Below, in pieces: positions 16,812 to 23,867 of a stretch of 24,533 bases of DNA. Origin of the DNA: RGIG1828 sp045586905 (GTDB lineage Bacteria; Bacillota; Clostridia; UMGS1810); assembly GCA_045586905.1 (NCBI GenBank), contig JAZNBF010000109.1, forward strand, positions 1-24,533. The letters run 5' to 3'. The position numbers and the translations under genes were made by a program. The notes below the pieces were generated by a model. The model did no database searches. It had not been told where the DNA came from and saw nothing but the letters and a program-made list of their open reading frames with translations. Positions within the stretch are counted from its first letter, which is position 1. The number at the start of each line of letters is the position of its first letter.

Positions 16812-16840
16812 ATCTTATCACTTTTTTGTATAAATAACAA
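16812..16840 (-). promoter_or_regulatory. Sigma-A promoter of comEC-holA
   Basis: On the minus strand, TTGTTA (16840-16835), a 17-bp spacer and TAAGAT (16817-16812) are preceded by TGA in the extended -10 position. It lies about 35 nt upstream of the comEC start. Confidence 0.65.
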
Positions 16841-16841
16841 C

Positions 16842-16870
16842 TTGATTTTATGAAAAATTTGTTATATAAT
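16842..16870 (+). promoter_or_regulatory. Sigma-A promoter of the metallophosphoesterase-tig-clpP-clpX run
   Basis: TTGATT (16842-16847), a 17-bp spacer and a perfect -10 TATAAT (16865-16870). Its -35 is separated by one base from the -35 of the divergent comEC promoter. Confidence 0.75.
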
Positions 16871-16937
16871 GATTTGTATCCTGATTATAGGATGGAATGT
16901 TATGTAATTCGGCATTTTGTGAAAGGGGAACATGCAT

Positions 16938-17654
16938 ATGGCAATTTTTGCAATAAGTGACCTTCATCTTTCACTCTCAGCCGACAAACCGATGGATGTT
17001 TTTGGCAGTGCGTGGCATGGCTATATGGACAGAATCCGCGAAAACTGGCAAAAAAATGTCACTCCCGACGATCTGGTCATCATAGCCGGTGACATCTCAT
17101 GGGCAATGTATCTTGACGAGGCTAAAGAGGATTTTGCTTTTCTCAATTCCCTCAATGGCCACAAGCTCCTTGTGAGAGGCAACCACGACTTTTGGTGGTC
17201 AAGCTTTGCAAAGCTCAAAGCCTTTACAAAAGACAAGGGTTTTGACACCATAAGCTTTCTTCAGAATGATGCTTTCGTGTGGCAAAACACCGTCATATCA
17301 GGCACAAGGGGATGGCTCACTCCCGGTGATGCGCCATTTTCAGAGTCCGATGCCAGAATATATGAGCGCGAGCTTATAAGGCTTGAGCTTTCGCTTAAGT
17401 CGGCACAAAAGCTGAAAAATAACAGCATCAGTCGTCACATAGTGGCTGTTCATTATCCGCCCGTCTCATCAGATGGCATTCCCGACGAAGGCATTGCATC
17501 TCTTCTTGCAGCCTTTGGCGTCACAGATTGTATCTATGGTCATCTTCATGGTCCGTCGTGCGCACAGGGTTTCAGCGGCACTTCGGGTGATGTGCGCTAC
17601 GCACTCACATCTTGTGACCATCTTTCTTTTACTCCGTTTAAACTGGATGAATAA
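16938..17654 (+). CDS. Calcineurin-like metallophosphoesterase
   Basis: The 238-aa cytosolic protein has the full set of calcineurin-type metal-binding motifs in order: SDLHL near residue 7, AGDISW near 50, RGNHDFWW near 75, VHYPP near 175 and GHLHG near 200. It should therefore be an active two-metal phosphohydrolase, but the natural substrate cannot be read from sequence. The TGDAPFSESDARIY stretch resembles the clostridial family of predicted phosphohydrolases of about 230-240 aa. I chose ATG 16938 over ATG 16932 because AAGGGG lies 9 nt before the former and only 3 nt before the latter. tig follows after 48 nt without a visible terminator, so it is probably cotranscribed. Confidence 0.85.
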   Translation: MAIFAISDLHLSLSADKPMDVFGSAWHGYMDRIRENWQKNVTPDDLVIIAGDISWAMYLDEAKEDFAFLNSLNGHKLLVRGNHDFWWSSFAKLKAFTKDKGFDTISFLQNDAFVWQNTVISGTRGWLTPGDAPFSESDARIYERELIRLELSLKSAQKLKNNSISRHIVAVHYPPVSSDGIPDEGIASLLAAFGVTDCIYGHLHGPSCAQGFSGTSGDVRYALTSCDHLSFTPFKLDE

Positions 17655-17702
17655 TCCGGATTTTATAAAACATGAAAATTTTATTTGGGAGGTTTCCTAC
17701 AT

Positions 17703-19217
17703 ATGAAACTTATAAAAAATGAACAAATCGAAAAAAACACAGTTAAGCTTACCATCGGTATCGACAAAGAAACTTTTGAAGCTGCTCTCGAAAAAGCATA
17801 CAAAAAGAATGTAAAACAGATTGCTCTTCCCGGCTTCAGAAAAGGTAAAGCACCCAGAAAGCTCATTGAAAAATACTATGGCGAAGGCGTTTTCTATGAA
17901 GATGCAGTTAACTTTGTTTGCCCCGATGCATATGAATTTGCAGTAAAAGAAGCAGGCGTTGATCCTGTTGACCGTCCCGAAATCGATGTTGAAACAATCG
18001 GCGGAGAAGAAGACCTCGTTATCACAGCCACTGTAACAGTTAAGCCCGAAGTTAAGCTTGGCGAATACAAAGGCGTTAAATGTGAAAAACCCGTATATGA
18101 AACAAAAGACGAAGATGTAGACGCTCAGATCAAAGCAACAGCCGAGAAAAATGCAAGAATCATCAAGGTTGAAGACCGTGCAGTTCAGATGGGCGACCTC
18201 ACAGTAATCGACTTCGAAGGCTTTGTAGACGGTGTTGCATTTGAAGGCGGCAAAGGCCTCGACCACAATCTCGAAATCGGCAGCGGACAGTTCATCCCCG
18301 GTTTTGAAGATCAGCTCGTTGGTGCAAAGCTTGGCGAAGAAACCGAAGTTAATGTAACCTTCCCCGAAGAATATCATGCAGAAAACCTCAAAGGCAAAGC
18401 TGCAACCTTCAAAGTAACTGTTAAAGAAATCAAAGTTAAAGAGCTTCCCGCCCTCGACGATGATTTTGCAAAAGATGTCAGCGAATTTGACACATTTGCA
18501 GAATATAAAGCAAGCGTTAAAGAAACTCTCGACAAACAAAATGAACAGAGAGCAAAAGCTGAGTTTGAAAACAATGTGGTTGAAGCAGTTTGCGAAACTG
18601 CCGAAATCGACATTCCCCAGTGCATGATCGACAATCGCATCGAACAGCTCATAAAAGATTTCAGCTATCGTCTCTCTTCACAGGGCCTTAACATCGAGCA
18701 GTACATGCAGATCACAGGTTCCACACCCGATTCTTTTAAAGAACAGTTCAAAGATCAGGCCGAGGCTCAGGTTAAATCAAGCCTTGTTCTTGAAAAAATT
18801 TCTATCCTCGAAAATGTTGAAGTTACCGACGAAGATGTTGAAAAAGAACTTCAGACAATGGCCGACATGTATGGCATGGAGCTTGACAAGGTAAAAACTC
18901 TCATTGGTGAAAACGAAAAAGAATCCATAAAAGAAGATCTCAAAATGAGAAAAACAGTTGAGCTCATCGCAAGTCAGGCAAAAGCAGGAAAAGCACCTGC
19001 CAAAAAGACAACTGCCAAAAAAGCAGACGGTGAAAAAGCTCCTGCTAAAAAGACAACCACCAAAAAGGCAGACGGTGAAAAAGCCCCTGCTAAAAAAACA
19101 ACCACTAAAAAAGCAGATGGTGAAAAGGCTCCTGCAAAGAAGACCGCTTCCAAAACAACTGCTGCAAAAACAACAACAAAAAAAACAACTACAACAAAAG
19201 CTAAAAAAGACGAATAA
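17703..19217 (+). CDS. tig: Trigger factor with Lys/Ala/Thr-rich repeat tail
   Basis: Trigger factor is the ribosome-associated chaperone and prolyl isomerase that meets nascent chains at the exit tunnel. Residues 1-~150 are the ribosome-binding domain with the signature GFRKGKAP at 44-51. Residues ~160-245 are the FKBP-like isomerase domain (MGDLTVIDFEGFVDG, IPGFEDQLVGAKLGEE), and ~250-428 are the SurA-like helical chaperone domain. The 504-aa length exceeds the usual ~430 because of a 76-residue basic tail (429-504) built from tandem AKKTTTKKADGEKAP repeats. ATG 17703 was chosen for its GGGAGG ribosome binding site 10 nt upstream; the frame also opens at TTG 17685, inside that site. clpP and clpX follow on the same strand, as in many Bacillota. 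Confidence 0.95.
   Translation: MKLIKNEQIEKNTVKLTIGIDKETFEAALEKAYKKNVKQIALPGFRKGKAPRKLIEKYYGEGVFYEDAVNFVCPDAYEFAVKEAGVDPVDRPEIDVETIGGEEDLVITATVTVKPEVKLGEYKGVKCEKPVYETKDEDVDAQIKATAEKNARIIKVEDRAVQMGDLTVIDFEGFVDGVAFEGGKGLDHNLEIGSGQFIPGFEDQLVGAKLGEETEVNVTFPEEYHAENLKGKAATFKVTVKEIKVKELPALDDDFAKDVSEFDTFAEYKASVKETLDKQNEQRAKAEFENNVVEAVCETAEIDIPQCMIDNRIEQLIKDFSYRLSSQGLNIEQYMQITGSTPDSFKEQFKDQAEAQVKSSLVLEKISILENVEVTDEDVEKELQTMADMYGMELDKVKTLIGENEKESIKEDLKMRKTVELIASQAKAGKAPAKKTTAKKADGEKAPAKKTTTKKADGEKAPAKKTTTKKADGEKAPAKKTASKTTAAKTTTKKTTTTKAKKDE
18987..19154 (+). repeat. 45-bp tandem repeats encoding the trigger factor tail
   Basis: Units start at 18987, 19032, 19077 and 19122 with an exact 45-bp period: three full copies and a partial fourth of 33 bp. 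Each encodes (G/E)KAPAKKTTxKKADG. Copies differ mostly at synonymous third positions, which argues for protein-level conservation or age over very recent slippage. After the fourth copy the sequence becomes a simpler Lys/Thr run to the stop. Confidence 0.95.
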
Positions 19218-19229
19218 TTTTTAATCATG

Positions 19230-19258
19230 CAGCCATCGGAAAATTTTTTCGATGGCTG
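19230..19258 (+). other. Intercistronic hairpin between tig and clpP
   Basis: CAGCCATCG pairs perfectly with CGATGGCTG around an 11-nt GAAAATTTTTT loop. The T run lies in the loop and not after the stem, so it is not a standard terminator. It may be an mRNA stability or processing element that sets tig and clpP levels apart; that role is inference. Confidence 0.6.
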
Positions 19259-19286
19259 ACTTGGAAATATAAGGAGGAATCAATCT

Positions 19287-19871
19287 ATGAGTCTTGTACC
19301 AATGGTAATAGAACAAACCAACAGAGGAGAACGCTCTTTCGACATTTATTCCCGCCTTTTGAAAGACAGAATAATCTTTTTGGGCGAAGAGGTCAATGAT
19401 GTAACTGCAAGTTTAGTTGTTGCTCAGATGCTTTTCCTTGAAGGAGAAGATCCCGACAAAGACATCAGCCTCTACATCAACAGCCCCGGTGGCTCCATAA
19501 CAGCAGGCATGGCAATTTATGACACCATGCAATACATTAAGTGTGATGTTTCCACCATATGCATAGGCATGGCAGCATCAATGGGCGCATTCCTTCTTGC
19601 ATCGGGTGCCAAAGGTAAGCGCTTTGCACTTCCAAACAGTGAAATAATGATTCATCAGCCTCTCGGCGGTATGCAGGGACAGGCCACCGACATCAAAATT
19701 CATGCCGACAGAATCATCAAAATCAAAGAAACTCTCAATACCATCCTCAGTGAAAGAACAGGCAAATCTCTTGCCGAGATCACAGCCGACACCGAGAGAG
19801 ACAACTTTATGACAGCACTCGAAGCAAAGGCATATGGCCTTGTTGACGAGGTTATCGAAAATAGAAAGTAA
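19287..19871 (+). CDS. clpP: ATP-dependent Clp protease proteolytic subunit
   Basis: ClpP is the serine peptidase that forms the two-ring, 14-subunit chamber fed by ClpX or another Clp ATPase. The 194-aa product is full length. The catalytic triad is visible: Ser98 in GMAASMGAF, His123 in IMIHQPLGG, and Asp171 in DTERDNFM. The oxyanion loop SPGGSITAGMAIYDTM is intact. The ribosome binding site AAGGAGG lies 9 nt before the ATG. It starts 69 nt after tig and ends 13 nt before clpX, an arrangement that keeps peptidase and unfoldase production together. No CtsR or HrcA operator is evident in the short upstream gap. Confidence 0.97.
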   Translation: MSLVPMVIEQTNRGERSFDIYSRLLKDRIIFLGEEVNDVTASLVVAQMLFLEGEDPDKDISLYINSPGGSITAGMAIYDTMQYIKCDVSTICIGMAASMGAFLLASGAKGKRFALPNSEIMIHQPLGGMQGQATDIKIHADRIIKIKETLNTILSERTGKSLAEITADTERDNFMTALEAKAYGLVDEVIENRK

Positions 19872-19884
19872 TAGGAGAGCATAG

Positions 19885-21150
19885 ATGACAAATAAAAACA
19901 AAGATAAGCTCGTTTGTTCATTTTGCGGCAAATCACAGGACATGGTAATGCGACTTATTTCAAGCCCCTCTGCCGATGTTTTCATCTGCGATGAATGTGT
20001 CGATGCTTGCAGCGAAATTGTAGACAGCGACTATCAGGAAATGGGCGTTGCTCCCGAGTTCGCACTCTCCGAGCTTCCCAAACCCGTCGACATCAAAAAC
20101 ATTCTCGATATGTATGTGGTAGGGCAGGACAGAGCAAAAAAAAGCCTTGCTGTTGCAGTGTACAATCACTACAAACGCATTTCTGCACCCAAGACTTCCG
20201 ACGATGATGTTGAGCTTCAGAAAAGTAACATTCTTCTTGTCGGTCCCACAGGCTCAGGCAAAACTCTGCTTGCTCAGACTCTTGCCAAAATTATCGATGT
20301 TCCCTTTGCCATAGCCGATGCCACCTCTCTTACCGAGGCAGGATATGTGGGCGAAGATGTTGAAAACATTCTCTTAAAGCTCATTCAGGCAGCCGACTAC
20401 AACATCGAAAGTGCTCAGAAAGGCATCATCTACATCGACGAAATCGATAAGATTGCAAGAAAATCCGAAAACCCGTCAATAACCCGTGATGTTAGTGGCG
20501 AGGGTGTTCAGCAGGCACTTCTCAAAATCCTTGAAGGCACTGTTGCATCTGTTCCCCCTCAGGGAGGCAGAAAGCATCCTCAGCAGGAATTCATCCAGAT
20601 CGACACCACCAACATTCTCTTTATCTGTGGTGGTGCATTCGATGGCATAGAAAAAATCATCGAACAGCGCACCGGCAAAAAGGTGCTTGGCTTTGGTGCC
20701 GAAATAAAATCGGGCAAAGAAAAACAGATTGGTGAAATTCTCAAAGACATTCAGCCTCAGGACCTTTTAAAATTTGGTCTCATTCCCGAATTCATAGGCA
20801 GACTCTCTGTCAATGTCACACTCGACAATCTCGATCGTGATGCCCTCATCAAGATTCTCACCGAACCCCGCAATGCTTTAGTAAAGCAATATCAGAAGCT
20901 CCTTTCTCTCGATGGCGTTGAGCTTGAGTTCGAAAAAGAGGCAATCGAAGCTATTGCCGACAAAGCGATTGAACGAAAAACAGGTGCCAGAGGTCTGAGG
21001 ACAATTATGGAAGACACCATGAGTGATATAATGTTTTCTGCTCCGTCCGATCCTGACAAAAAGAAATGTGTTATCACATCTGATATGGTAGAAAAAAAGG
21101 TTAAATCTATACCTTCGGTAAGCATTTCCAAAATGAAAAAAGAAGCTTAA
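19885..21150 (+). CDS. clpX: ATP-dependent Clp protease ATP-binding subunit ClpX
   Basis: ClpX is the hexameric AAA+ unfoldase that recognises tagged substrates and threads them into ClpP. The 421-aa product has the N-terminal zinc-binding domain (CSFCGKS near residue 10 and CDECVDAC near 35), Walker A GPTGSGKTLLAQT near residue 115, Walker B IIYIDEIDKIARKSE near 180, and a pore-loop region GYVGEDVE. The helical C-terminal subdomain with KTGARGLRTIMED is present, as is an RKHPQQEFIQIDT segment. The ClpP-contacting IGF loop appears as LGFGAEIKS near 270. The ribosome binding site AGGAG overlaps the clpP-clpX gap. It is the last gene before a strong terminator. Confidence 0.97.
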   Translation: MTNKNKDKLVCSFCGKSQDMVMRLISSPSADVFICDECVDACSEIVDSDYQEMGVAPEFALSELPKPVDIKNILDMYVVGQDRAKKSLAVAVYNHYKRISAPKTSDDDVELQKSNILLVGPTGSGKTLLAQTLAKIIDVPFAIADATSLTEAGYVGEDVENILLKLIQAADYNIESAQKGIIYIDEIDKIARKSENPSITRDVSGEGVQQALLKILEGTVASVPPQGGRKHPQQEFIQIDTTNILFICGGAFDGIEKIIEQRTGKKVLGFGAEIKSGKEKQIGEILKDIQPQDLLKFGLIPEFIGRLSVNVTLDNLDRDALIKILTEPRNALVKQYQKLLSLDGVELEFEKEAIEAIADKAIERKTGARGLRTIMEDTMSDIMFSAPSDPDKKKCVITSDMVEKKVKSIPSVSISKMKKEA

Positions 21151-21165
21151 TATATTATCTTAATT

Positions 21166-21210
21166 CAAAATTAGCAGAAAATAAACTTTTTTTGCTAATT
21201 TTGTTTTTTT
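21166..21210 (+). terminator. Rho-independent terminator after clpX
   Basis: CAAAATTAGCA (21166-21176) pairs with TGCTAATTTTG (21193-21203) in an 11-bp stem with an A/T-rich loop, followed by seven Ts (21204-21210). It closes the tig-clpP-clpX transcript. Confidence 0.9.
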
Positions 21211-21212
21211 CC

Positions 21213-21241
21213 TTGAAAAATCTTGGGTTTGGTAGTACAAT
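21213..21241 (+). promoter_or_regulatory. Sigma-A promoter of the ceramidase-like gene
   Basis: TTGAAA (21213-21218), a 17-bp spacer and TACAAT (21236-21241), placed 2 nt after the T tract of the clpX terminator. The leader is about 45 nt and contains GGAGG before ATG 21294. Confidence 0.8.
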
Positions 21242-21293
21242 GATTTCGTATATGAATGGCCGAAACAAATCATTTAACAATGGAGGAGTAACA

Positions 21294-22652
21294 ATGAAAA
21301 ATTTTAAAGCAGGTTTTTCTCAGGTCAATGCAAATCCACCCCTTGGCATAGGCGTTGCAGGATATTATATCCCAAGGTTTGCCAAAGGCTTTATAGATGA
21401 TATCGAAGTTAAAACTCTTGTGCTCGAACTTGGCAAAAAGCAAATCGCACTCATAAGTGTCGATGTTTGTGGCATTGTCGAAGATGTGTTTGCTCCCTGG
21501 TTTGAAAATGTAGAAAAAATCACAGGCATACCCAAAGAAAACATATTCCTTTCTGCAACTCATTCTCACACAGGTCCACAACTCGTATTGAAAGGCAGAT
21601 ATGATGCTGAACCCGAGGTTGTTGAAAATTATGCCCGCTTTTTAGGCGAAAGAGTAGTTCAGTCGGTTCAGCTTGCACTTTTAGATCTCAAAGATGCAAA
21701 AATGGGCTACATTGTCGGCTATGCACCCGAGCGTGTTGCCTACATAAGAAGATATAAAATGAAAGACGGTACCACCTTCACCTGTCCTCCTATCGACGAT
21801 CCCAACATCGATCACCCAATCGGCGAGCTCGATCAGAGAGTAAATGTGCTCCGTTTCGATAGAGATGGTGGAGAAACCATCGTTCTGGTTAACTATGGTC
21901 TCCATGCCGATACCATAAACGGTGAGCTTCTCTCATCCGACTGGCCGGGCTGGATGGCAAGAACTCTCGACAAGGCTCTCGATGGCGTTAAATGCATTTT
22001 CTTCAACGGTTGCGAGGGCGATGTCGGCAGCACCAATGTTCATCCCAAAGATGGCGACATGAACGATACCGAAATAAGCTTTGACAACGAAATGAAGAGT
22101 CCCGGCATGGCTCGCTTTGTCGGCAGAGCACTTGCAGGCACAGTTCTTCAGGTTTATGACAAGGTAAAATATGTAGATGTTGACGAACTCGACATCAAAA
22201 CAAAAATCGTAGATGTTCCCTCCAACATGCCAAAGCCCGAGGATATGCCTCTTGCAAAGAAATACAAAGAGCTTCACGAATCGGGCAGAGACAGCGAAAT
22301 TCCCTACAAGGGAATGCAGCTTACCACAGTTGTTGCCGAGGCACTCCGTATGTGCAGAATGGAACATGGTCCCGAAAGCTATAAACTGAGACTCACCGGT
22401 CTTAAAATAGGACCTGTTGCAATGCTGGGCCTTCCCGGTGAACCGTTTACCGAGATAGGTGTAAAAATAAAAGAGACAGAAGGCTGGGAGCTCATCATGC
22501 CCTGCGCACTCACAAACGGTAATGTTGGCTATTTCCCTGTTCAGTCAGCTTATGACGAAGGCGGATACGAATCAAAAACTACACCGTTCAAAGCAGGCAT
22601 CGACGAAAAAATAATCAGAGGCGCCGCAGAACTTCTTAATGAAATTAAATAA
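21294..22652 (+). CDS. Neutral/alkaline ceramidase-like hydrolase, probably cytosolic
   Basis: The 452-aa product resembles the catalytic domain of neutral/alkaline non-lysosomal ceramidases (PF04734-type), zinc enzymes that hydrolyse amide bonds. The N-terminal KAGFSQVNANPPLGIGVAGY, the zinc motif SATHSHTGP (His90 and His92 in the block at 88-95), YGLHADTING with His204, and NGCEGDVGSTN (about 238-248) follow the family order. Unlike secreted ceramidases it has no signal peptide and lacks the C-terminal immunoglobulin-like domain, so the substrate is probably a small intracellular amide and not ceramide. The true start is ATG 21294 with GGAGG upstream; a longer open frame from 21192 crosses the terminator and promoter and is not coding. 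The radical SAM gene follows after 43 nt. Confidence 0.75.
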   Translation: MKNFKAGFSQVNANPPLGIGVAGYYIPRFAKGFIDDIEVKTLVLELGKKQIALISVDVCGIVEDVFAPWFENVEKITGIPKENIFLSATHSHTGPQLVLKGRYDAEPEVVENYARFLGERVVQSVQLALLDLKDAKMGYIVGYAPERVAYIRRYKMKDGTTFTCPPIDDPNIDHPIGELDQRVNVLRFDRDGGETIVLVNYGLHADTINGELLSSDWPGWMARTLDKALDGVKCIFFNGCEGDVGSTNVHPKDGDMNDTEISFDNEMKSPGMARFVGRALAGTVLQVYDKVKYVDVDELDIKTKIVDVPSNMPKPEDMPLAKKYKELHESGRDSEIPYKGMQLTTVVAEALRMCRMEHGPESYKLRLTGLKIGPVAMLGLPGEPFTEIGVKIKETEGWELIMPCALTNGNVGYFPVQSAYDEGGYESKTTPFKAGIDEKIIRGAAELLNEIK

Positions 22653-22695
22653 AATTTTATAATGTAAAAATCAAAATGCAATCGGGGAGGATAAT

Positions 22696-23685
22696 ATGAA
22701 GATTAAAAAGTTTCATATACCCGTCTTTGTTCCGCACAAGGGCTGTCCTCACGATTGCATTTTTTGCAATCAGCGCACCATCACGGGCATATGTGATGAA
22801 ATGACGCCCGACAAGGCAAAGGCAATTATCGACAAATATCTTTCCACCATCGAAAAATATAACGAAAAAGGCAGTTATGATGCAGAGATTGCTTTCTTTG
22901 GCGGAAGCTTTACTGCCATAGAGAGAGACCTTATGACAGAGCTTTTGTCACTTGGCCATTCCTATGTCATCTCGGGCAGAGTATCTGGTCTGAGATGCTC
23001 CACAAGACCTGATGCAATAAGTGACGAAATCGTTCCCCTTTGCAAAGAACACTCAATGAAGACCATTGAGCTCGGTGTTCAGTCGGCCGATGAAGAGGTG
23101 CTTTCTCTTTCAAACAGAGGTCACACTTTTGCAGATGTCATAAAGAGTGTTGAAATAATAAAGAAGCATGGCATAGGTCTCGGCCTTCAGATGATGACAG
23201 GTCTCCCCGGTGACACTCCTCACAAATCTATACAAACTGCAGAGAAGATTGCATCACTTGCCCCCGAATGCGTGAGAATATATCCCACTCTTGTTATGGA
23301 AGGCACAGGACTGTGTCATATGGAAAAAAGGGGAGAGTATTCTCCCCAGAGTCTTGATGAGGCAGTAAGCCTTTGCACCCGTCTTGTAAAAATCTTTTCA
23401 TCCCGTTCCATAACCATACTGCGCATAGGTCTTCAAACCACCGACGGTGTCAATGCATCCACCGTGTCGGGACCATATCACCCTGCTTTTGCAGAACTTG
23501 TGTATCAGAGACTGTGCAGAGAAGAAATCGAAGAAAAAATCCTTTCCGCTAATCTTTCCGACACCATTCTGGAAATCGATGCACCGGAGAATAAAATCTC
23601 ACAGATAATCGGACACAAAAAAGAAAATTTGCATTATTTTAAAGAAAAATACAACATAACGCTAAAATTAAACCACAAAAAATAA
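22696..23685 (+). CDS. Elp3-like radical SAM protein without acetyltransferase domain
   Basis: The 329-aa product begins with FVPHKGCPHDCIFCNQRTI, in which Cys17, Cys21 and Cys24 form the CxxxCxxC ligands of the radical SAM [4Fe-4S] cluster. The partial barrel follows, with FFGGSFTAIE, STRPDAI, ELGVQSADEEVL and MTGLPGDTP. These are the hallmarks of the Elp3/COG1243 branch. The C-terminal acetyltransferase domain of true Elp3 is absent; instead there is a short tail (about 265-329). This compact clostridial form is commonly found in Bacillota. Its reaction is not established; a tRNA modification role by analogy with Elp3 is inference. The ribosome binding site GGGAGG precedes the ATG. No hairpin terminator follows, only an A-rich stretch. 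Confidence 0.85.
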   Translation: MKIKKFHIPVFVPHKGCPHDCIFCNQRTITGICDEMTPDKAKAIIDKYLSTIEKYNEKGSYDAEIAFFGGSFTAIERDLMTELLSLGHSYVISGRVSGLRCSTRPDAISDEIVPLCKEHSMKTIELGVQSADEEVLSLSNRGHTFADVIKSVEIIKKHGIGLGLQMMTGLPGDTPHKSIQTAEKIASLAPECVRIYPTLVMEGTGLCHMEKRGEYSPQSLDEAVSLCTRLVKIFSSRSITILRIGLQTTDGVNASTVSGPYHPAFAELVYQRLCREEIEEKILSANLSDTILEIDAPENKISQIIGHKKENLHYFKEKYNITLKLNHKK

Positions 23686-23730
23686 CACAAAAAGCAAAAA
23701 AACAAAAAAAATTCAACACAAAATCAAAAA

Positions 23731-23749
23731 AAGTCTTGACTTAAGACTT
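23731..23749. promoter_or_regulatory. Inverted repeat overlapping the aldolase promoter -35
   Basis: AAGTCTT and AAGACTT flank a 5-nt centre, covering the -35 hexamer at 23736-23741. The position suits a dimeric transcription factor operator. No identified regulator can be assigned from sequence alone. Confidence 0.5.
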
Positions 23750-23764
23750 AATTGTTTGTATAAT
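23736..23764 (+). promoter_or_regulatory. Strong sigma-A promoter of the class II aldolase gene
   Basis: TTGACT (23736-23741), a 17-bp spacer and TATAAT (23759-23764). The resulting leader is about 95 nt, longer than needed for translation alone. Confidence 0.88.
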
Positions 23765-23835
23765 TGGAGATGTAGTAAGAAAGGCTTGTTTTTCTCTGTG
23801 CCAAAATGAGTTATATTTGTCTTTCAAACACATCA

Positions 23836-23851
23836 TCGGATTTTCATCCGA
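23836..23851 (+). other. Small hairpin directly before the aldolase ribosome binding site
   Basis: TCGGAT pairs with ATCCGA around a TTTC loop, ending 4 nt before AAGGAG (23855-23860). It may protect or insulate the ribosome binding site. It lacks a T tract, so it is not a terminator. Confidence 0.45.
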
Positions 23852-23867
23852 ATTAAGGAGATAAGCT

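Noticed and set aside
17697..18539. Antisense open frame of 280 codons opposite tig
   Set aside because: Phe/Cys-rich mirror of biased codons in a highly expressed gene; no support as a gene.
18958..19224. Alternative frames over the trigger factor repeat tail
   Set aside because: Any frame of a 45-bp repeat stays open if one unit lacks stops; the trigger factor frame continues the conserved protein without a break.
21192..21293. In-frame N-terminal extension of the ceramidase-like gene
   Set aside because: It crosses the clpX terminator and the sigma-A promoter; a good ribosome binding site precedes ATG 21294.
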